A stretch of DNA of 64,000 bases from Verrucomicrobiia bacterium (lineage in GTDB: Bacteria > Patescibacteriota > Saccharimonadia > Saccharimonadales > Saccharimonadaceae): the NCBI GenBank assembly GCA_035629335.1, contig DASPIB010000007.1:62001-126000 (forward strand), in the 5' to 3' direction. Made by a program: the position numbers and the translations under genes. The notes under the pieces are model-generated. The model was not told the origin of the DNA, ran no database searches, and was given only the letters and a program-made list of their open reading frames with translations. This document shows, piece by piece, positions 24,635 through 33,655 of this stretch. Each line of letters opens with the position of its first letter. The stretch's first letter is position 1.

Positions 24635-27160
24635 GAAATGCCGGAATGCACTGTAGATAAGTGTATTCCGGCTATTTAATTTGAACTGCCTATTGGTTTG
24701 CTTCGTTTCATGCTGCATCATTGTTTCTAAATAGTAGATCCGGTCCCTACCTTTCTTCTCATTTTTGAATTTAAGCTTTCGTAGCTTTATTATTCTTTTT
24801 CTAAATAACACCCCGACACCGGCAAGCAACAGTACTCCCGCGAGCGAGGATAGGACTAGTATATTCTGACCAGTGTTAGCCAGTCCGCCCCCTGTATTTG
24901 AGGTTGATGCAGCCGAGGGCGCATTTACTGTCACCGATAAAGCGGCTGGCTCTGACTTCATTCCGCTCACATCGGTTACCACATAATTAACGGGTGACGT
25001 AATACCAATAAAACTGGCTAGCGCCGTAAAGGCGATCGTGCCATCAGTATTAACGTGCCACGTTCCTTGTCCGTCCACAACAAGATCCTTAACTTCGTTA
25101 TTAGATGCAGGGTCAATTAAGCGGACACTAGATAGATCAAATCCTGGACTCTCTGTTTCATCATTATCTAACACATTGAATGTCGTGGTCTGGCCGGATG
25201 TCGTCGTTGAGTTACTATCGTTAGCGATGGGGTTCACATATGCACTTCTACTAAATTCCGATGTGTTGCCACTAAAATCGGTAGCCGTCACAGATACTAC
25301 GCCGACAGGTGGAATTGTGCCAGGAAACGTAAGGCCATACGTAGCCTGACCGAGTATATCGGTAGTAACTGTGGTTGAACCGATGTACGTCTGACCTTCT
25401 CCATACCCCGATGCGTCTGGACTGCTGTTTAGGTAAAAGTCAAGAATAAAGCCTTGACTAGCTGTGCCGGTATACGTACCTTTTACTTTTACCGAACCTC
25501 TGGCGACTGACTGTATGACCGGGAAGTTGATCAGCTTATTTGGACCAGTGTCGCCGTCGCCACTATCGTTCGGGGTGACACCATTTGATCCTAAGTCAAT
25601 GCCAAGACCAGCATTGTTATAAATAGTATTCATACGGATTCTTACGCTTGCTGTAGTGTCTGTATTGTTACCTCCTACGGCAATCCCCGGACCGCCATTG
25701 TCATGTATATGGTTTTCTTGCCCAACAAAGTTTCCGATGGTAACGTTATTCGTATTTGTATCAAGGAGGATCCCGCCAAGTGCGTTGTTAGCAATCGTAT
25801 TAGCGCGCATTGTTGAGCTTGTCACTGTCTGACCCCTAATACCAATACCATTATTCTGAATGCTGTTGCCATTTAAGGTAAGATTAGTCGCACTGTTCAA
25901 AACTACCCCTGCATCGACAGTAGAGTTGATATTGTTATTTGTTACCTGGATAGTCGACGCCCCGCTGATTGATACTCCCGCCCCGTTGTTCGAACTCATT
26001 GTATTGCCTCTTATGCTGCCACTGTTCGTAAGTGCTCCAGTCATCAATACACCCGTGTTGCCATTATTTGAAATGTTATTTGCTTGCCCTGTACCGGTTC
26101 CGCCAATAGTAATACCGGGTGCATCAGTAGCTAGTATGCCGGTCTGGGCGTTAGCTGTAACCGTATTGCCGTACAGTGTCACTGGGCCAACGAACGTGGG
26201 GTTAGCGATAGTGCCTTTCGCAAAACTTATACCGTTCGTGCCATTGCTTTGGATCGTGTTGTTTTCTATTAGCAAGTTCATACTTTGCGCACGAACATCC
26301 AAACCATATCCCGTGCTGCCTACTATCTGGTTATTGCGCACAATAGCCCCATTAGTTCCGCTGACATTTACACCATTGCCATTAGTTCTAGCTTGGGTTC
26401 CGGTAGGATCAAGCCCGACGATATTATTTTCTATGATCAAGTTATCCATCGGCTGTATGGCCGTAAAAACGCTGGCAGCGCCGTTAGTTATAAGTGCAGC
26501 CCCAGTATTAGCGCCTATGACATTATTTGAAACTCTATCTCCGTCTCCACCTTGAGTACCACCAACCGCTCCTATTAGCCGAATACCATTGGCATTAGGC
26601 GCAGCTGTCCCATCTGGTTTTAAGCCGATGTAGTTGTATTCAGCCACGAAGTTATCGGGATTCCAAAATTGACCATTATAGGCAGTTCTATTTGCCGCGA
26701 TCGCCCACCCCTGGGAGTTGGTCAACGAGAGACCACGTATAGTCATGCCCCCGTCTGTTTTGTTTATTCCAAATATTCCAGTCGTTGATGTACTGGCATT
26801 CACACCGTTAATCTGTATTTTTAAAGTCAACGGAAAGCTCTCACATACAGATCCAGGCTGGCTACACCCATCAATCATAATTGAGCGCGGTGTTGTCCCA
26901 GCACCAAAGCCCAGTGAAGGCAGTGCAGTTGCCGGTGTTATAACATGCGGTCCAGCACCTAGAATGCTAAAGGTGATGGCGTGCGATCCAACAGTAGCGT
27001 TCGCATCGGTTATCGCCTGTCGTAATGAGCCCGCGCCAGTGTCATTAGTGTTCGTCACCGTAAAGGTTGCTGCATATGCAGTCTGGGATACGCCTAACAC
27101 CGCCCAGATCGTAGCTGAGACAAAAGCGAGTATAGAATATGTAGTTAGCTTTTGTTTCAT
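24428..27160 (-). CDS. LAxTG-anchored parallel beta-helix adhesin with CshA-like repeat; 3' end altered
   Basis: Domain order: signal peptide (residues 1-30, ending TAYA); the FTVTNTNDTGAGSLRQAITDANA-type opening seen in secreted right-handed beta-helix proteins, spread over residues ~31-55; many PbH1-type repeats rich in N-N-x-I turns (~130-560); an Ig-like/bacterial-surface domain; and a CshA-type fibril repeat (FNVLDNDETE... GTWHVNTDGTIAFTAL, ~645-745). It ends with LANTG near residue 760, a hydrophobic helix and a basic tail. LAxTG is the class E sortase signal. The natural end should be near 24745. Instead the frame runs on ~100 codons through the terminator and antisense to the 24209-24634 gene, so a stop has been lost by an indel. 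It is second in an operon, 27 bases after the propeller gene. Role inferred: surface attachment. Confidence 0.85.
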   Translation of the reverse strand: MKQKLTTYSILAFVSATIWAVLGVSQTAYAATFTVTNTNDTGAGSLRQAITDANATVGSHAITFSILGAGPHVITPATALPSLGFGAGTTPRSIMIDGCSQPGSVCESFPLTLKIQINGVNASTSTTGIFGINKTDGGMTIRGLSLTNSQGWAIAANRTAYNGQFWNPDNFVAEYNYIGLKPDGTAAPNANGIRLIGAVGGTQGGDGDRVSNNVIGANTGAALITNGAASVFTAIQPMDNLIIENNIVGLDPTGTQARTNGNGVNVSGTNGAIVRNNQIVGSTGYGLDVRAQSMNLLIENNTIQSNGTNGISFAKGTIANPTFVGPVTLYGNTVTANAQTGILATDAPGITIGGTGTGQANNISNNGNTGVLMTGALTNSGSIRGNTMSSNNGAGVSISGASTIQVTNNNINSTVDAGVVLNSATNLTLNGNSIQNNGIGIRGQTVTSSTMRANTIANNALGGILLDTNTNNVTIGNFVGQENHIHDNGGPGIAVGGNNTDTTASVRIRMNTIYNNAGLGIDLGSNGVTPNDSGDGDTGPNKLINFPVIQSVARGSVKVKGTYTGTASQGFILDFYLNSSPDASGYGEGQTYIGSTTVTTDILGQATYGLTFPGTIPPVGVVSVTATDFSGNTSEFSRSAYVNPIANDSNSTTTSGQTTTFNVLDNDETESPGFDLSSVRLIDPASNNEVKDLVVDGQGTWHVNTDGTIAFTALASFIGITSPVNYVVTDVSGMKSEPAALSVTVNAPSAASTSNTGGGLANTGQNILVLSSLAGVLLLAGVGVLFRKRIIKLRKLKFKNEKKGRDRIYYLETMMQHETKQTNRQFKLNSRNTLIYSAFRHFLLYALNGNLKAFAPKCIALRLIANSYNSLARHDALKQCLLNILLQPWCILDSPQELAQLRIGIRRQLI
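24640..24672. terminator. Bidirectional terminator between convergent genes
   Basis: GCCGGAAT-CACT pairs with AGTG-ATTCCGGC. It is six bases after the plus-strand stop and followed by TATTTAATTT. It lies inside the extended minus-strand adhesin frame. Confidence 0.65.
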
Positions 27161-27187
27161 AGACTACGCTATTTAATCGGAGCTCCG

Positions 27188-30037
27188 TTAGTTGCTTTTA
27201 AGTAGTTTTCGAATATTGCGGCCAAATAGCCCAACGATTCCGCCTGCAAGTAGTATGACTACGCCGAGAATAATCCAAAGAATATTTTGGCCGGTATCGG
27301 CTAAGCCACCTGACGATGAGCCGTTTGGAGGTGTCGTAGGACCACCAGGACCAGTACCAGGATCAGTAGTGTCAATTGAGGTTAAGGTAGCACAACTGGC
27401 ATTAAAACTAGGGTCGCTAGGGTTAGCGGTAGGTGTTACTGGACAGTTCATTGGACCTGCACCTATGGCGTTTGCCAAACTTGCATTGCCAAGACTCCCC
27501 TGTGGCTTCACTGTAGCGCCGTAGGTAATTGTGGCTGTTTGGCCGGCATTTAGATTACCTGTCCAGTGAAGAGTTAGGCTGGCGTAGCTTACAGTTCCAA
27601 TCGTTGCTTGGGCATTAGCGCTATCAAAGTCAGCATCGTCAATAACATCAGTCAGATCATCATCTAGAGCAGGAGCACTTGCGCCAGTTAAGTTTACTGC
27701 ACCGGTATTAGTAACAGTAATTGTATAATTGGCGGTTTCCCCCAGCTTAATGCCATTTGCTGCTGCGGTTGTCTTAACTGCTGTCCAGGCGGCAACTGGC
27801 GTACTGGTGACACAATTTGCTTCGTAACCAGGCGTGGCTGGGTTAAAAATTGCAGGATTCGGACAATCAGAGGTAATGAGCGCATTATTTAGCATGGCAT
27901 CGCCTAGATTATCAGCACCATTTACATCCACCGAGTAGCTCACGGTGACACTATCCCCAGGGCTACCGCTAGCGGCAAGGTCGCCATTCCAGATAACTCG
28001 CTTACTCCCAGCATCGTAGGTAATGGTACCCGTTGATGCACTTGCGTCGTTATTATAAGTTGCATCGTCGAGTACGCCAACAAGGTTATCTGCCACTGCA
28101 ACGCCAGTTGCCGCCGCACCGCCCGTGTTAGTGATCGTGAATTGGTAATCTACCGTGTCACCCGCTTTAGGGTTTGCAGGGCCAACAAGAGTTTTTTGAC
28201 TTGAAATAACAGGGAGAGGTGAGACCGTCATACATTCTGGGTCAACCGCTGGATTTGCAGTACAGTTAGAACCTGCGCCTGTACCGACGACACTGTTCCT
28301 TAGGGTACCGTTACCGGTAACCGGATCATTCATGGTAAATGAATAGGTAATGGTAGCCGTTTGGCCAATGGCCAAGTTCCCATTCCAGTTTATCTCGTTG
28401 GATCCATTCCATGAGGCAGTTCCGGTGCCGCCAGAGGTCACATTATTGTTGTATACTGCATCATCCACAACATCACTTAAATCATCAGTGAATGAAAGGC
28501 CAGTAAGCGGCGTGGTGCCGACATTTTCGACAGCTACGGTATAGGTGAAGGTTTGGCCAGGGGTAATACTCGTAACTACAGGGCTAACCGTTTTGCGGTA
28601 GTGGACTTGTGAAAAGAGAGTGGTAAATTGCTCGAAGCCGCCTTGTATTTCTTGGGTGCCGGTAGCACTCGGCCATTGCACAACTACGGTATATTCATAA
28701 GTTGTATTTGGACTAAGGCCGGTAATATTCGCGCTGAAAGATCCCTGCGCTGGGGCACTTTGGATTGGAGTACTCGTAAAGGCTCCGCCTGAACCTGCCA
28801 CGCGGTAGCGGAAGAAAACGCTAGCGCCGGGGTAATTATCGAGGTAATCACCCCGTAAAGTGGCTGTTGAACCTGTAATACTTGTTGCGGAGGTGGTGGT
28901 CGCAGTTACCATCGCACCCGTCATTACTTGACTGGCACCGCCGGTATCACCAACTGCCACAAAGGCATGGCGTGCGGGAGACCATGTAATATCTTTCCAT
29001 GTATTGTTGTTGACGGCAGGCCTAGCTGTCCAGTTGATGCCGTCTGGTGAGGTCATGATGCGGTTTGTACCGGTGTTACCTACGGCTACAAAAAGACTAA
29101 GCTCGGGAGACCAGGCGACGGATCGCCATTGGTTCGCTACAGGAGCGGTGCGCTGTGTCCATGTAATGGCATCCGGCGAGGTCATAATCTTGCCATCTGT
29201 TCCGACCACCACATATAAGTTGAGATCCGGGGAATAAGTAAGACCCCACCATGCACCAACAGGAGTCGTTCGTGGGGTCCAGTTAATACCATCGGGGCTG
29301 GTCATCACCCCTTGCGTGCCGCCATTTTGTGCTGTTGCCACGAATAGCCCCAGTTCCGAAGACCAGTCTACAAACCAGTATTGGAAGTCTCCAGCGTCTG
29401 GGTGCGTCGTCCAGGTAGCACCGCCGTCTGTAGAAGTAGCGACGCGGTTTGCGGGGTTATTATTACAACCAGTTCCACCGATACCACAGCTAATTGCGAC
29501 TAACATTCCCAGCTCGGGAGACCAAGTAATCGTTTCCCACCACTGTTGGGGTGTAGGTATGGCACCCTCGCTCACCCAGGTAGCCCCATCGGTACTCGAA
29601 AAAGTCAGACCGGTTGGCGTGACTGCTACGAACTTACCAATACTTGCTGCCCATACCACGTCGCGAATATTAGTTGCTACAGGCGTAGAATGTGTCGTCC
29701 AAGTAATACCGTCTGTCGACCTCATTACGTTATTTGTGGCACCAACGGCTGCAGCCACAAATATATTGAGCTCCGGTGACCAGACTACCGAATTCCATAT
29801 TGCTGTAGCACTGGCCGTTTGCGGTGTCCATTTGAGGGTAGTGTTAGTGGCTGCCATGGCTGGACCGATAAGGAAAGAGCTGAGTGTGAATGTTGCTACA
29901 AGCGCCGTAATTCCTGCAGCGTACCAAGCCTTTGACTTGCGTAATCTCCCTGGGTTTTGCCGGAGTGCTTTTATGGGCAGATATCTGCCGCACACATTAG
30001 TTATAAAAAGGTGTAACCGCTCTATTGGTCTGCGCAT
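27188..30037 (-). CDS. LAxTG-anchored surface protein: seven-bladed propeller, FN3-like and three DUF11-type repeats
   Basis: 949 aa. A long basic N-terminus and hydrophobic helix (~37-63, ending AMAA) form the export signal. Seven repeats of about 45 residues follow (W-x-x-V-x-WSPELxxFVAV...MTSPDGINWT, ~65-380), predicting a seven-bladed beta-propeller of BNR/sialidase-like type without visible catalytic residues. A fibronectin-III-like domain (~385-480) is next. Three DUF11-type repeats (~480-900) share the pattern GQTATITYxxTV...LxNxxxxxCP and probably form a stalk. The C-terminus has LADTG, one membrane helix and RKLLKSN, a class E sortase signal. First gene of the adhesin operon. DUF11-type stalks are frequent in Actinobacteria, the known hosts of Saccharibacteria. 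Host adhesion is inference. Confidence 0.88.
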   Translation of the reverse strand: MRRPIERLHLFITNVCGRYLPIKALRQNPGRLRKSKAWYAAGITALVATFTLSSFLIGPAMAATNTTLKWTPQTASATAIWNSVVWSPELNIFVAAAVGATNNVMRSTDGITWTTHSTPVATNIRDVVWAASIGKFVAVTPTGLTFSSTDGATWVSEGAIPTPQQWWETITWSPELGMLVAISCGIGGTGCNNNPANRVATSTDGGATWTTHPDAGDFQYWFVDWSSELGLFVATAQNGGTQGVMTSPDGINWTPRTTPVGAWWGLTYSPDLNLYVVVGTDGKIMTSPDAITWTQRTAPVANQWRSVAWSPELSLFVAVGNTGTNRIMTSPDGINWTARPAVNNNTWKDITWSPARHAFVAVGDTGGASQVMTGAMVTATTTSATSITGSTATLRGDYLDNYPGASVFFRYRVAGSGGAFTSTPIQSAPAQGSFSANITGLSPNTTYEYTVVVQWPSATGTQEIQGGFEQFTTLFSQVHYRKTVSPVVTSITPGQTFTYTVAVENVGTTPLTGLSFTDDLSDVVDDAVYNNNVTSGGTGTASWNGSNEINWNGNLAIGQTATITYSFTMNDPVTGNGTLRNSVVGTGAGSNCTANPAVDPECMTVSPLPVISSQKTLVGPANPKAGDTVDYQFTITNTGGAAATGVAVADNLVGVLDDATYNNDASASTGTITYDAGSKRVIWNGDLAASGSPGDSVTVSYSVDVNGADNLGDAMLNNALITSDCPNPAIFNPATPGYEANCVTSTPVAAWTAVKTTAAANGIKLGETANYTITVTNTGAVNLTGASAPALDDDLTDVIDDADFDSANAQATIGTVSYASLTLHWTGNLNAGQTATITYGATVKPQGSLGNASLANAIGAGPMNCPVTPTANPSDPSFNASCATLTSIDTTDPGTGPGGPTTPPNGSSSGGLADTGQNILWIILGVVILLAGGIVGLFGRNIRKLLKSN

Positions 30038-30213
30038 GTTCTTTATTGCCCTCTCTTATTTTCAGCCCACACTGGCATATAAGCCCTTGTTTCTTATGCT
30101 TAGCTTGACTTTAATTATATCATTATTTTTACGAACATAAGCGGTTTATTTTGAGTCATTTTGACGAGCGAAGTAAAGAAACAACTCTTACCGAATGCTC
30201 TACAGCTATCCTG

Positions 30214-30528
30214 TTATGAGTTAAAAACGGTCTTCTTCGTAGCATAAAGTGTTGCTGCGCTTGCCGTAGTTATGAAGCCAGCCGCAATTAATGCTATCTG
30301 TATTTGGCTCGTGCCCGTACTAGCAAGCGCACTACACGTAAAGCCAAAATCGAGAGTCATATTGGCAAAGTCGTCATCCGTTCCTTGTCCGCTCACCGCT
30401 AGATCAGCTTCATTGATTGGCTCAATAGCAAATGGTCCGATATTTAGTTGTCCAGAACGAACCGGCCAAGCTACTAACCACTTTATCAGGAAATCAAAGC
30501 TTGGGGCCGAAAAATGTATTTTAATCAT
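30214..30528 (-). pseudogene. Truncated C-terminus of a third LAxTG surface protein
   Basis: The last 40 residues read LASTG, a hydrophobic helix (IQIALIAAGFITTASAATLY) and a basic tail (ATKKTVFNS), another sortase signal. Before it, MTLDFGF is the usual closing strand of SdrD_B-like repeats. No signal peptide or ribosome site precedes it, so only the 3' end of a larger surface protein gene survives. It lies just upstream of the two-gene adhesin operon in the same direction, suggesting an earlier, longer adhesin cluster. Confidence 0.6.
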
Positions 30529-30764
30529 AAATCATGACTATGAGACAGAGCCACGACTGCGGAAAAAGGCTTACACAGGAGACGACTCCGATCTACTTGA
30601 ATCGGTAGAATATGTGTCATACCTTGATACAAGAGTTTGCACAAGATATGTTTATCTGTAACGAATGGTGATATATCGAAAGAAACTGTGATTAGTATAA
30701 TTACTGGTAGTGGTCGCATAGGATATGACGAGAAGTAGATTTGTTCTGCTAAAGTTTGAGTAGC

Positions 30765-30916
30765 CTAGCTTGCGGACTCCTTCTGGCCATCATCGAGCAG
30801 TTCACGCATCTCCTCAACATTAACTTCAACCTCATCCTCAAAGGTTATATTCCCGTACTGCCATCCCGGCCATTCAACTTCATGAGCATCCTTAAGTTCT
30901 CGAGTGATCGCTAAAA
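30765..30916 (-). pseudogene. 5'-truncated remnant of a small acidic protein gene
   Basis: An open frame reads AITRELKDAHEVEWPGWQYG, NITFEDEVEVNVEEMRELLD and ends SAS at TAG 30765. The composition is strongly coding-like. It lacks a start codon, with a TATAAT-like box abutting its 5' end. Family unknown. The rest of 30530-30947 shows nothing supported. Confidence 0.4.
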
Positions 30917-30947
30917 ACTATTATAACGGAATAACCTTCTTGATAAA

Positions 30948-30978
30948 GCCCTGCACCTCCTAAATGGAAATGCAGGGC
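30948..30978 (-). terminator. Stem-loop terminator
   Basis: GCCCTGCA pairs with TGCAGGGC downstream of the 31033-31281 gene. Confidence 0.55.
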
Positions 30979-31032
30979 GAGTACCTCTTAGCTTGCAGTG
31001 GAGCTAGCGTTTGCAGTTGGCAAGGGCGTTAC

Positions 31033-31281
31033 CTACTCGGGCTTATTCTCCCGGGCGTCAGCCTGGTCGCGCGCGGCCTTGCTCAGACGGCTTGCCGAGA
31101 TGCGGCGGGTCTGGCCGCACACCACGCACTCAGTGTAGTAGGAGCGTTCCGGCTGATCGCCGCCGTAGTTGGCGCCGAAGTAGCCGACCCTGATGTCCTG
31201 CGGCTCGGCGATCAGTTTCGAGCGGCAACTCGTGCAGTCAAACTCATAGCCGGGGTCGCGTCCTTCAACAACAACCTTCAT
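31033..31281 (-). CDS. Small zinc-ribbon-like protein, 82 aa
   Basis: Two CxxC pairs (FDCTSCRSK and ECVVCGQTRR) about 35 residues apart would bind one zinc ion as a ribbon. The rest is charged (DIRVGYFGANYGGDQPERS) with a basic helical tail. ATG at 31281 has AAGGTGA six bases upstream; a longer frame has no site. A promoter-like TAGTCA-17-TATACC lies upstream (~31319-31347). GC-rich single-gene unit. Possible nucleic-acid binding, unproven. Confidence 0.65.
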   Translation of the reverse strand: MKVVVEGRDPGYEFDCTSCRSKLIAEPQDIRVGYFGANYGGDQPERSYYTECVVCGQTRRISASRLSKAARDQADARENKPE

Positions 31282-31564
31282 GATGTCACCTTTTCTCTCG
31301 TGCTTGCAAGGTACGTTGGTATAGTAGCTAAAAATAACTTTGACTATAAGCAAATTTTTTTGACTCAATAATTTTTGACCTAATGTGTTCCGCTAAGAGA
31401 AACTAAATCGCGTGCACCTTTCGTTTGGTATGCTTGAAACTTAGCTAGTGGAGATTAATTAGGAACCGTCAAAGTCTTTTCCAAAAACTTTTAATTTGTT
31501 GCTAGTGGCTAACCGTAATATAGTTAAGTAGACTTGTTGTCACGAATAGAAAGGGCGTTTAGGC

Positions 31565-32203
31565 ATGTTGCCTCGTCAAGATAAAGTACTTCTGCAAATC
31601 CTTTGGGACTATCTATCTGAGCAGTCGCCGCTGAGAAAAGCCGATGTTATTATTGCAGGCGGCTGCAAGGATATGAATGTTGCGCGTGAGGCTGCAAGAT
31701 TGTTCTTGCACGGCTGGGCACCGCGAATCGTGTTTTCGGGAGGCTACAGTAAGAATCTTGCGGCGGTTGAAGCCGATCGGATGGCAGAGATTGCCCTAAG
31801 GGCAGGCGTACCTGAAAGCGCGATAATCCGCGAACGAAGCGCACGGCATACCGGTGAAAACATTACCCTGTCGCAAGCGCTTTTGAAAGGCCATACGATC
31901 CGTTCGGTTATTCTGGTACATATACCTTACATGACTAAACGCTTTAGGGCTACGGCATTGGCGCAGTGGAAGGGTAAGAAGGTAGATTTCTTTTGTCGCT
32001 ATCATGAGGCGACGACTTTAGAAAAAGCCCTCGACGAGCTAGGCGACGCATACATTTCCGCTCGGCTTATCGGCAATATTGAACGAGTAGACGCATACAC
32101 TCGAACGGGTATGCAAGTCGCTCAAACCATTCCGCCAGCAGTCAGAGAAGCTCATGCTCTTTTGGTGGAGCGAGGCTACAAGGGCCATAACAATAAGAAG
32201 TGA
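31565..32203 (+). CDS. YdcF family (DUF218) protein
   Basis: 212 aa. DUF218 landmarks are present in order: ADVIIAGGCKDMNVAREAARLF, then IVFSGGYSKN. AGVPESAIIRERSARHTGENI follows with the conserved Glu-x-x-S-x-x-T-x-x-N pattern, and then SVILVHIPYMTKRFRATA. YdcF proteins are small Rossmann-like, nucleotide- or SAM-binding proteins of unknown physiological role. No signal peptide, so cytoplasmic. ATG at 31565 with AAAGGG upstream; a terminator follows. Confidence 0.85.
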   Translation: MLPRQDKVLLQILWDYLSEQSPLRKADVIIAGGCKDMNVAREAARLFLHGWAPRIVFSGGYSKNLAAVEADRMAEIALRAGVPESAIIRERSARHTGENITLSQALLKGHTIRSVILVHIPYMTKRFRATALAQWKGKKVDFFCRYHEATTLEKALDELGDAYISARLIGNIERVDAYTRTGMQVAQTIPPAVREAHALLVERGYKGHNNKK

Positions 32204-32212
32204 TCTGGCTAT

Positions 32213-32238
32213 GGTGCAGTTTCGTTGTAAACTGCACC
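32213..32238 (+). terminator. Stem-loop terminator
   Basis: GGTGCAGTT pairs with AACTGCACC, ten bases after the YdcF stop. Confidence 0.65.
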
Positions 32239-32380
32239 TTCAATTTGGCAACTGTTAGGAATGATTACAGCTAAAAGTATTCTATTTACGGTAACGAGTT
32301 GAGGGTATGCCTCAGTATAAAGTGGGAGCTCATTAACAGTTTTGTAAGCACACTGGATGCTTGTGGATAAATAAATGAAT

Positions 32381-32423
32381 AGCGTGACGCAGTAAGATAA
32401 AGTTCATCTTACTGCGTCACGCT
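32381..32423 (-). terminator. Long perfect hairpin terminator
   Basis: An 18 bp perfect stem (AGCGTGACGCAGTAAGAT and complement) lies 49 bases after the stop at 32473. Confidence 0.65.
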
Positions 32424-32472
32424 GTAATTTTAAGTTGGGGCAGGACTTAGCTGAAGCGTCGTGTCTATCTGG

Positions 32473-33006
32473 CTACGGCATGACCGTAGCGGCAATGCCC
32501 ACCTTTAGCAGGCCATCAAGCAGTGCTTTCATTCTACTCTTCGGGTTACCGCTAACGTCGAAAGCGAGCGTTGAGGAGCCAGTGTACAAGCCTGGCGAGC
32601 TAAGACCTTCAACTCGAGTAAGGCGATTGCTTGCGTGCATTTGTTGCTCCGCAGTATGTCCTCCCAGCAGCACAAGCGAAACGCGGAACTTACCCGAACC
32701 CTTCTCAATACTTTGAATAACACCGCTGTAGTCGGCCGTTACCGATAAAACGTCGCGAAGCGCGCTGAGAAGAGGAAATTCTTTTCCTTCGATGGCGTCA
32801 GCCTTGCCATTATCTGCTAGAACCAACAAGTGATTTGCTTGACATGCAAGAGCGCTTAGTGCGTTGCCCCCGAGCCTTCGCCTGAGTAGCCCATCGAGGC
32901 TCTCAATCTGTGAGGCGTCAAGATGGCCACGTAGCGCATAGTCGGTCTTTCGGCGATCTTTTCTGGGAAGAGGAAAGATTGCCACCACATTGCCCACTTT
33001 GGACAT
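32473..33006 (-). CDS. Hypothetical protein, 177 aa
   Basis: ATG at 33006 with AAGGAG six bases upstream. A soluble alpha/beta protein: basic N-terminus (FPLPRKDRRKTDY), a helical segment (DASQIESLDGLLRRRLGGNA), a central strand LLVLADNGKAD and a beta region (KFRVSLVLLGGHTAEQQMH). Standalone unit with strong terminator. No family recognised. Confidence 0.6.
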   Translation of the reverse strand: MSKVGNVVAIFPLPRKDRRKTDYALRGHLDASQIESLDGLLRRRLGGNALSALACQANHLLVLADNGKADAIEGKEFPLLSALRDVLSVTADYSGVIQSIEKGSGKFRVSLVLLGGHTAEQQMHASNRLTRVEGLSSPGLYTGSSTLAFDVSGNPKSRMKALLDGLLKVGIAATVMP

Positions 33007-33283
33007 TGGTACTCCTTCTCATGAGAGGCGAACGCGTTTACTATATGCTGCTTGAGCCTAATAGTCAAATTACCGCTTTTTGATTTGGGTATTCGAGTGG
33101 CGCAACTACATTCCCGACCGCCTACGCGCATATGGTTGCATAGTTTTGTAATAGGATTTTTTGGGGGTTTTATAGCAAGGCTCCAGCAGTTGCCTCGCTT
33201 GACACCGAAGTACTGTAGCGTATACTAATAAGCGCATTACGTTCGCACGCAATCTATCCACGATTTGTAGGGAGCGCATTATT

Positions 33284-33445
33284 ATGGCTAACGCCACTGA
33301 CCCTTCGTACCTGATAGGTTCGCCCAACTGGCCCGGTGCAAGCGAAGGGGAAGCACCCGGCAGTAAGGCGGCTGAAACGACCGACGAGCCGACGCGCTAC
33401 GCGACTGACCCCGACTTCACCAAGGTTCCCGGCAACCTGCGGTAA
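33284..33445 (+). CDS. Very small acidic protein, 53 aa
   Basis: ATG at 33284 with GGGAG nine bases upstream. The peptide (MANATDPSYLIGSPNWPGA, SEGEAPGSKAAETTDEPTRY, FTKVPGNLR) is Pro/Gly/Glu-rich and probably disordered. A clear intrinsic terminator follows eight bases after the stop, so this is a real expression unit shorter than usual gene-calling limits. Function unknown. Confidence 0.55.
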   Translation: MANATDPSYLIGSPNWPGASEGEAPGSKAAETTDEPTRYATDPDFTKVPGNLR

Positions 33446-33452
33446 CATCTGA

Positions 33453-33495
33453 ATCCTCGCATCCGACTAGTTGTATGCTAGCCGGGTGCGAGGAT
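33453..33495 (+). terminator. Intrinsic terminator
   Basis: ATCCTCGCA-CCG pairs with CGG-TGCGAGGAT and is followed by ATTTTTTTG. Confidence 0.8.
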
Positions 33496-33623
33496 ATTTT
33501 TTTGTTTAATAGCAGACTATAATTTGATGAACATGATGAGATTGGTAAAAAATCTAGTAGCAGTTCAAGAGCTTCGCTCACTTGACCGAGAGTCGAGATG
33601 CGGCGAAGGGGTATTAAATTAAA

Positions 33624-33650
33624 GAGCCTCGTCATAACATGACGAGGCTC
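33624..33650 (-). terminator. Intrinsic terminator
   Basis: GAGCCTCGTCAT pairs with ATGACGAGGCTC; minus-strand T-rich DNA follows. It lies five bases from the stop of the 33656-33916 gene. Confidence 0.75.
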
Positions 33651-33655
33651 GTTTA

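Noticed and set aside
14905-24672. Integron-like array with attC sites
   Set aside because: The hairpins between small genes lack attC core sites (GTTRRRY/RYYYAAC), the genes lie in both orientations and no integrase is present; they fit terminators.
25600-26600. Nucleotide repeat array suggestive of CRISPR or satellite
   Set aside because: The periodicity comes from the beta-helix protein repeats (N-N-x-I turns); there are no identical repeats with spacers.
29316-30140. Plus-strand open frame opposite the propeller protein
   Set aside because: It is antisense to a clearly repeated beta-propeller with an export signal and has no ribosome site.
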